In this document: one piece after another, positions 7,400-11,702 of the stretch
Layout: every line of letters begins with the position of its first letter
Position numbering within the stretch: position 1 is the stretch's first letter
Made by a program: the position numbers and the translations under genes
The notes under the pieces: model-generated
What the model was told of the DNA's origin: nothing
The model's input: the letters and a program-made list of their open reading frames with translations, nothing else
Databases searched by the model: none
Source of the DNA: Paraphysoderma sedebokerense
Taxonomy: Eukaryota; Blastocladiomycota; Physodermatomycetes; Physodermatales; Physodermataceae
DNA length: 11,702 nt
Direction: 5' to 3'
NCBI GenBank assembly: GCA_025602915.1
Contig: JAHLJZ010000188.1
Location: 1-11,702, forward strand

Positions 7400-9706
7400 A
7401 TGGACTCGGACGCCAACAGCAACGGAGCACCCTCGTCTCCTCCTTCTCAAGAGGCAGTAAAAGCTCAACCCGAAACCACCAATGCAGAAGCTATGCCCAC
7501 CTCAACTTCCGCAGATAAACCAACCCCAATTGAACATTCCTCCAATGCGCCTTCGAATTCTTCCTCGGACTTGACGGAGACCAAGGAGCCATCGTCTGCT
7601 GGGTCCGCAACAAGTGACGTGGCTCCCCCACTTCCTTCCCTTCGAGCTGGTCGTGCAGCAAGACCGGCCAAACGGCCTCCGACAAAGATATTCTTACAGA
7701 AGCAGGCAGACCAGAGTGATGATGTGTTGAAAATTGATGATAGTGTTATTGAAGAATTGTCAAAGGCCAGTGAAAAGAGTGGTGATGATGAAACCTCTAA
7801 CAGAAGTGCAACCCCGGAGCAAACGAGACCAGCTGCGGCTGCCAGACCAAAGTCTATGTTTATGGCAATGCCAGGGTTTAATATGGCAGGATTGAATGCT
7901 GAACTTGTCAATGCCCAACGCAAAAAGGGTATTGCAGTTGACTCTTCCTCGTCCTCGACCACCACGGAAACTCGAGAAAAAGAAACCGAAAAAGAGCCCA
8001 CGAATAAGAGTGAACCCGACTTGTCTATTCCACCTCCGCAATTACGAAACCCTTTCGGTGCAATGGCGAAAGAATTTACCGCTAGTTTAGCCAGCGGTGG
8101 TAACAATCGAAAATCAGTTGTCTTGGATAGATTAGCTAGTAAATTGAGTATGGAAAACAGTGTCGGTGGTGCCACTGACGGTGGTTTAAAAACTGAAAAG
8201 AAAGAAGAAAAGCGAGAGACACCAAAAGAAGAAACCAAGATTGAGGTAGAGAAACGAGAGACGCCCAAGGAAGAGAAAAAATGTGAAAGCGATGTCAAAT
8301 TAGCCGAAGATAAGCGAGAGACTCCGAAAGAAGAAATCAAGATTGAGGTAGAGAAACGAGAAGCGCCCAAGGAAGAGAAAAAGATTGAAAGTGATGTCAA
8401 ACCAGTTGAAGAAAAGAAGATCGACGAAGAGAAGATCCAAAGCGACGTAAAACCCATCGAAGAAAGTAGCCCAAAAGACGTCAAAAAGAACGAAACTCCA
8501 AATGCAAATATTGATGTGAAAGATGTTGAGGCAGCCAAGAAAACCGACAGTATTATCACTGCGAATGCACCAAAAGCCGAAATTACCGAAATCGATATTC
8601 CCCTCTCCTCCTCTCCGCCGAAAATTGTTCAACAAACCTCAATGGAACCTCGACCTGAATCCAAATCGTTCGAATCGAGCGTAAGAATTTCCGAAGCGAG
8701 TAAGATCGAAAGCGTTGGACCCTCATCAAATGCAACTACTGTACCCTCTAATAACTCAACTAGCGCTAATTCCACGACTTCGTCTTCTGTCGCGTCTGCT
8801 TCATCAGCTGCTGCTAAAAGCAACTCTACAACCGGCGAGTCTCCTGCGACATCGACCCCTGCTGTGAGTGCAACTACTTCTTCCGTTCCTGTAAAATCGC
8901 AGAAAGACACATCCGTCATCTCTCCCGCTCTCTCGTCCGCATCCCCGACTTCCTCTACAGGTTCTCCTTCCGCTTCAACGACAGCGTCAGCTGTCCCACT
9001 TTGGAAAATTGAGTTGCAAAAACGCAAAGCAGCGAGTTTAGATAGTGTATCGCCTTCCCGGGCGTCAATTAAATCTCCCCCCGCCGCTCCTGAGAAAGAA
9101 ACCACGCAGATACCTCAGTGGAAATTGGAATTGCAAGCCAAACGTTCTGCATCGAGTGGCGAGACCCCAAAATCATCCACTCCATCTTCATTGTCTTCCA
9201 CACCGACATCTGCCGCTGGATCCGAAGCATCTACGGTTCCTGCTTGGAAACTCGAGCTTGCTAAGCGAAAAGCTGAGACATCGGCGAACAAGTCAGATTC
9301 TAGAAATGGATCAAATAGTGCACTGAATTCTTCTGGTAGCAGCACGTCGAGTAACAATTCGCCATTTGCGTCCGCTTTGTCGCCTTCAAAACCTGTTCGA
9401 TCTAATTCATTGCCGCGCAACGCTGCAAATCCTTTAGCAAAAACTCCTACATCTTCTACTCCGTCCCCATCTGCCCGAACTCCGACTTCGTCGTCTTCCC
9501 CAACCAAAGTCTCAGGAGCAAGACCAATGTCCATGGCTATAAGTTTTGGTTCCGCAGCCGGTTCAAGTGGAAAAGCCCCTGCATCCCCTACGAAACCGAA
9601 TGCAAACGCAAATTCAGAAAAGCAGACGGAAGACAACATTCCGCCATGGAAGTTGGAATGGCTAAATAAAAAGCAACAAAAGACGGGGGGTGTCCATAGT
9701 CAGTGA
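7400..9706 (+). CDS. Large intrinsically disordered protein with four P-x-W-K-x-E motifs, function unknown
   Basis: One uninterrupted frame of 768 residues; the ATG sits in a good context (ACAAATGG). In order: a Ser/Pro/Ala-rich N-terminus; a basic Pro/Arg patch (LPSLRAGRAARPAKRPPTKI, 78-97); a Met-rich segment (KSMFMAMPGFNMAGLNAELV, 151-170); a Lys/Glu-rich region with two 34-residue tandem repeats (271-338); a long Ser/Thr/Ala linker; and four spaced motifs, VPLWKIELQKRKA (532-544), IPQWKLELQAKRSA (571), VPAWKLELAKRKA (613) and IPPWKLEWLNKKQ (747). Such Pro-x-Trp-Lys motifs resemble short motifs of some animal actin-associated proteins (phostensin/taperin type), but that is a memory-based likeness. 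No membrane segment, signal peptide or enzymatic domain is seen. Composition suggests a scaffold with short linear motifs. The stop codon overlaps a strong splice-donor sequence (GTGAGT at 9703), so a spliced C-terminus is possible. Unlike its neighbours the body has no introns. Confidence 0.85.
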   Translation: MDSDANSNGAPSSPPSQEAVKAQPETTNAEAMPTSTSADKPTPIEHSSNAPSNSSSDLTETKEPSSAGSATSDVAPPLPSLRAGRAARPAKRPPTKIFLQKQADQSDDVLKIDDSVIEELSKASEKSGDDETSNRSATPEQTRPAAAARPKSMFMAMPGFNMAGLNAELVNAQRKKGIAVDSSSSSTTTETREKETEKEPTNKSEPDLSIPPPQLRNPFGAMAKEFTASLASGGNNRKSVVLDRLASKLSMENSVGGATDGGLKTEKKEEKRETPKEETKIEVEKRETPKEEKKCESDVKLAEDKRETPKEEIKIEVEKREAPKEEKKIESDVKPVEEKKIDEEKIQSDVKPIEESSPKDVKKNETPNANIDVKDVEAAKKTDSIITANAPKAEITEIDIPLSSSPPKIVQQTSMEPRPESKSFESSVRISEASKIESVGPSSNATTVPSNNSTSANSTTSSSVASASSAAAKSNSTTGESPATSTPAVSATTSSVPVKSQKDTSVISPALSSASPTSSTGSPSASTTASAVPLWKIELQKRKAASLDSVSPSRASIKSPPAAPEKETTQIPQWKLELQAKRSASSGETPKSSTPSSLSSTPTSAAGSEASTVPAWKLELAKRKAETSANKSDSRNGSNSALNSSGSSTSSNNSPFASALSPSKPVRSNSLPRNAANPLAKTPTSSTPSPSARTPTSSSSPTKVSGARPMSMAISFGSAAGSSGKAPASPTKPNANANSEKQTEDNIPPWKLEWLNKKQQKTGGVHSQ
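8210..8413 (+). repeat. Two tandem 102-bp coding repeats
   Basis: Units 8210-8311 and 8312-8413 encode two 34-residue copies starting KRETPKEE and ending ESDVK-x-x-E-(D/E). They are in frame and differ at only a few residues (T/I, T/A, C/I, LA/PV). Each unit contains a smaller internal repeat, since KRETPKEE recurs 14 residues later. This looks like a fairly recent slippage or unequal-exchange duplication inside the Lys/Glu-rich region. Confidence 0.9.
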
Positions 9707-10071
9707 GTATACTATGTTCTAGCCTAATAATGTATTCGATCGAGAAATGTTTTGGAGTTTAAGTCAGAATTGCAGACTGATTGATCTGTTTGTGTGCATT
9801 CCGTTGTTAAATGTTTTTTCAAGGAGTCGTTGCTAATGACATACCAATTGGCAATTACCACTTCAAGTTTTCAGTAATGGTGTCCACTCATGCTTTTATC
9901 TACTTTAATTTATCGTTTTTTGTATCGTTTATAAATCAATGAATAAAAGAGTCGAAGATAAGTTACGAAAGAATTTGTATATTAGTTGCCCCAATTGCAC
10001 TCTGCTGCTGTTTAACTTTGACAAAGTGTTTGTTTAAGAATGGTTTTTACGTAAAATATGGGCTCTCTATA
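9707..10071 (+). other. 3' UTR of the 7400 gene and spacer before the tRNA
   Basis: The stretch contains an AATAAA poly(A) signal (9942-9947), preceded by a T-rich stretch, 236 nt after the stop. It also contains a possible alternative terminal exon (9776-9836), discussed in the findings. A small palindrome ACTTTG-A-CAAAGT lies at 10015-10027, 45 nt before the tRNA start. No separate gene is supported. Confidence 0.55.
9942..9947 (+). terminator. Poly(A) signal AATAAA of the 7400 gene
   Basis: This is a canonical AATAAA hexamer on the coding strand, downstream of the stop codon and before the next gene. Fungal genes use this signal loosely, so the exact cleavage site is not inferred. Confidence 0.5.
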
Positions 10072-10157
10072 TCCGTTATGGTCTAGTGGCTAGGATTCCG
10101 CGCTTTCATATTTTCAAAAGCTCCGCGGCGGCCGGGGTTCGATTCCCCGTAACGGAA
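10072..10157 (+). tRNA. tRNA-Glu (anticodon UUC) with a 14-nt intron, right copy
   Basis: Acceptor arms TCCGTTA (10072-10078) and TAACGGA (10150-10156) pair fully, and the discriminator A is at 10157. The anticodon TTC is at 10105-10107 in a loop closed by CCGCG (10098-10102) and CGCGG (10124-10128). The 14-nt intron is 10109-10122, after position 37; its AAAAGCT end is the same as in the left copy while the first half differs. A box, B box and T stem are intact. Mature length is 72 nt. There is no T4 run close behind it; the first is at 10237-10240, 79 nt downstream, so 3' termination must differ from the left copy or be leaky. Confidence 0.95.
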
Positions 10158-10457
10158 TGTATATTTGCACAACACTTTGAAGTTTAGTAGCAATGGAAGG
10201 ATCTTCATCAGTGGCCACTGTCAAACCAGGAGTTAATTTTGGTTCTCCCAATTTGTGTTGCACCGTACCTAGGGAATGAACTTAGGAATCGTACATTGGT
10301 CAGAATTTTGGACGGCCTATAATTGCACAATTTCTTTTCATTATCTTTCCACAGAACTGTGTCCAAATAATCGCCAAAGATATTAGCTTTGGCATGCAAC
10401 AAACGACTACTGCAGTTTACATTAAATTAAAGACTTTGTCGAAAGTTTAAGTACGAG

Positions 10458-10571
10458 TAGCTTATGCACCACAGCACAAAGCCGCGCGTTCAATTCTCGC
10501 CGGTCCGAAGCTAGAGGGTTATCTCCTCTGCCTAAAAATACCCCTCTAGCACGACTTGACTTGGCTTTTTT
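10458..10571 (+). other. Possible decayed tRNA-like or SINE-like Pol III unit
   Basis: A B-box-like CGTTCAATTCT (10487-10497; 9 of 11 consensus positions) sits in a near-complete T-arm hairpin (GCGCG/CTCGC, 4 of 5 pairs). It is preceded by a weak A-box-like TAGCTTATGCA (10458) and followed by a 9-bp inverted repeat (GCTAGAGGG 10510-10518, CCCTCTAGC 10542-10550) and a T6 run at 10566-10571. The A-to-B spacing is shorter than in a tRNA, and no acceptor stem pairs, so this is not a functional tRNA. Confidence 0.25.
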
Positions 10572-10689
10572 CTTTCTCATTTTGTTTATGATGGCTGTAT
10601 GGTATTAATTCATTCCTAAATATTTGCAGACGTCACTATATACTACATTTATCTGTTAAGATTACCAACAAAGACTACTATGATGTTGT

Positions 10690-10729
10690 AACTATTTATT
10701 ACGCATGAAATTTTGTGTAATAAATAGTT
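10690..10729. repeat. Perfect 13-bp inverted repeat with a 14-nt loop
   Basis: Arm AACTATTTATTAC at 10690-10702 is exactly complementary to GTAATAAATAGTT at 10717-10729. It may be a stem-loop in RNA or DNA, or the remnant of a small inverted-repeat element. Confidence 0.8.
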
Positions 10730-10849
10730 GTGTGAACCAACTCAGATTTCCGGGAGTACAGCATGTATGATTTCTTATGGAATAACTTTCCTAACCGTCA
10801 AACTGTAGCTCTCATTTAGCAGCACCGAAAGTCAACATTAAACAGTAGC

Positions 10850-10903
10850 GGGGACCAAGATCCGCAGAAAAATTCATTTTGTGCTGACACTGACTTGGCC
10901 CCC
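10850..10903. repeat. Imperfect 10-bp inverted repeat with a 34-nt loop
   Basis: Arm GGGGACCAAG at 10850-10859 faces CTTGGCCCCC at 10894-10903, with one transition mismatch. It is GC-rich within AT-rich surroundings and lies directly before the hairpin at 10925. Confidence 0.55.
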
Positions 10904-10924
10904 CACCAGTATTAGTAATACATC

Positions 10925-10951
10925 ACATTCCGTTGGATGCCAGCGGAATGT
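10925..10951. repeat. 12-bp inverted repeat with a 3-nt loop (tight hairpin)
   Basis: Arm ACATTCCGTTGG (10925-10936) and arm CCAGCGGAATGT (10940-10951) are complementary except for one position that can form a T-G wobble; the loop is ATG. This is the tightest hairpin in the window. Confidence 0.8.
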
Positions 10952-11264
10952 TATAGTACAATAGCTTACGTCACAATGAAACAACTGACACAGTTTAGGG
11001 CGCCAAACGTAGATATAAAATTGCATTTTTAGACATATTCCTCCCAAATCGGGGTTCGTTTTGAAGAACTGCCGGCTCCAGAATAATTGCAGTATGTTCA
11101 CCATTGATCAAACTTTTTCCTGAAACATTTCGAACTATGAATTTTTCGGCAAATGGAATGTCGACGTCATTTACGGCTTACACGATGTCCTCCTCGGCGC
11201 CGCCGTAATGTATCAGATGAACAGGGTTGACTGTTGACTGAACCCTCTGAAACCCATATATTAT

Positions 11265-11328
11265 TTGACTGTGAACGTATGTATATAAACTGACTGAAAA
11301 GCACAATGAGAAATCAGAACTGTGTTCT
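11265..11328 (+). promoter_or_regulatory. Promoter of the right DYG-repeat gene: upstream box, TATA box and start-site palindrome
   Basis: TTGACTGTGAA lies at 11265-11275, then 6 nt, then TATATAAA at 11282-11289, then the palindrome AGAAC-TGT-GTTCT at 11316-11328, which begins 34 nt after the TATA start and ends 44 nt before the ATG. Two further adjacent TTGACTG copies lie upstream at 11227-11240, flanked by AGGGTT and AACCCT. The left DYG gene has the same elements with the same 6-nt spacing between upstream box and TATA. Function is inferred. Confidence 0.7.
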
Positions 11329-11372
11329 TTTCCTTACTGCATTCTCCATAACAAACTCATTCAACCTCCAAA

Positions 11373-11702
11373 ATGAGTATGTATCTAAATTGTTTGATGC
11401 GGTCGTACAACTACAGGTTCACTAAAGTTTGCGGTTTTTCTGAAATAAGCTTACGGCCACGACAACAAACACGAATACGGCTACGGCCACGAAGAAAAGA
11501 AAGATTATGGTTATGAAGACAGCAAGGACTACGGTCACGAGGATAAGAAAGACTACGGTTATGAAGATTCCAAGGACTACGGATATGGCCATGACGAAAA
11601 GAAAGACTACGGTTATGAAGACTCCAAGGACTATGGATATGGTCACGAAGAAAAGAAAGACTATGGATACGAAGACTCCAAGGACTATGGATATGGTCAC
11701 GA
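11373..11702 (+). CDS. DYG-rich tandem-repeat protein, N-terminal part (right copy, runs off the window)
   Basis: Exon 1 is 11373-11376 (ATGA), followed by a 73-nt intron at 11377-11449 (GTATGT...ATAAG), and exon 2 runs from 11450 to the window edge. The protein begins MTYGHDNKHEYGYGHEEKK and continues with an 18-residue unit, DYGYEDSKDYGYGHEEKK, in about three copies after a shorter first version. Other AG acceptors in the intron give a stop or the wrong frame. It is rich in Tyr, Gly, Asp, Glu, Lys and His, hydrophilic, with no signal peptide or membrane segment in the visible part. It shares promoter elements, the 4-nt exon, intron position and size, and the DYG core with the left copy, but has a longer unit with Glu and His. 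Function unknown; a disordered structural, protective or condensate-forming protein is possible but unproven. Confidence 0.8.

Larger units (their letters stand above)
10158..11264. other. 1.1-kb intergenic region without a supported gene, rich in inverted repeats
   Basis: The longest open frames (64 codons at 10208-10402 and 76 at 10874-11104, both minus strand) show no recognisable motif and no codon or repeat signal, so I do not call them. The region carries three separate inverted repeats (10690-10729, 10850-10903, 10925-10951), a 12-bp palindrome CAGTGGCCACTG (10209-10220), a decayed tRNA-like or Pol III-like stretch (10458-10571), and two GACGTCA sites (10629, 11163). It separates the right tRNA-Glu from the right DYG promoter and may hold degraded mobile elements. 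Confidence 0.55.

Noticed and set aside
7267-7518. 83-codon frame before and overlapping the 7400 gene
   Set aside because: It overlaps the strong long frame in a different phase and shows no protein features; it is probably 5' UTR sequence.
7465-9639. Long minus-strand frames opposite the 768-residue gene
   Set aside because: They are low-complexity mirrors of the Ser/Ala/Lys/Glu-rich sense codons; the sense frame is far longer and has a good start context.
10208-11104. Small minus-strand frames of 64 and 76 codons
   Set aside because: No recognisable domain, and the second spans two of the inverted repeats; likely chance frames or degraded element sequence.
10629-11169. Two GACGTCA sites (10629-10635 and 11163-11169) as CRE/ATF-type binding sites
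   Set aside because: Seven-base matches are expected by chance at this length, and neither site is at a conserved position relative to the DYG promoters.
11422-11700. Minus-strand open frame with a hydrophobic, membrane-like repeat protein
   Set aside because: It is the antisense shadow of the DYG repeat; its periodic hydrophobic pattern follows directly from the sense codons, and the sense strand has promoter, start codon and intron support.

Overview
The window looks like nuclear DNA of a filamentous or early-diverging fungus. The genes are split by many short GT-AG introns (mostly 54-135 nt, one of 231 nt). Donors are often GTATGT, GTACGT or GTAAGT, and CTGAC/TACTAA-like branch sites are visible. 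Two tRNA-Glu genes carry a short intron after position 37, and the nucleoporin is of the Nup82/Nup88 type. I cannot assign a phylum from the sequence alone.

Layout, left to right. (1) The start of a leftward gene for a DYG-rich repeat protein, with a 4-nt first coding exon and a TATA promoter. (2) About 600 bp with no supported gene. (3) A leftward intron-containing tRNA-Glu(UUC). (4) A seven-exon gene for the splicing factor SPF45/RBM17, rightward. (5) A ten-exon gene for the nuclear-pore protein Nup82/Nup88, rightward. (6) An intronless 768-residue disordered protein of unknown function, rightward, with a 34-residue tandem duplication and four P-x-W-K-x-E motifs. (7) A second intron-containing tRNA-Glu(UUC), rightward. 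(8) About 1.1 kb with several inverted repeats and no supported gene. (9) The start of a second, rightward DYG-repeat gene, related to the first.

The three central genes are tandem and on the same strand, but they are not an operon. SPF45 acts in 3' splice-site recognition, Nup82/88 acts at the cytoplasmic face of the nuclear pore, and the third protein has at most a weak resemblance to actin-associated proteins. The striking feature is the symmetry around them: a DYG-repeat gene plus a tRNA-Glu on each side, in mirrored orientation. The two DYG genes share a promoter module with the same elements in the same order (TTGACTGTGAA, then 6 nt, then TATATAAA, then a palindrome AGAACTGTGTTCT about 35 nt after the TATA start). 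They also share the tiny ATGA exon and a first intron of almost equal size (74 and 73 nt). The repeat proteins themselves are the least understood content here.
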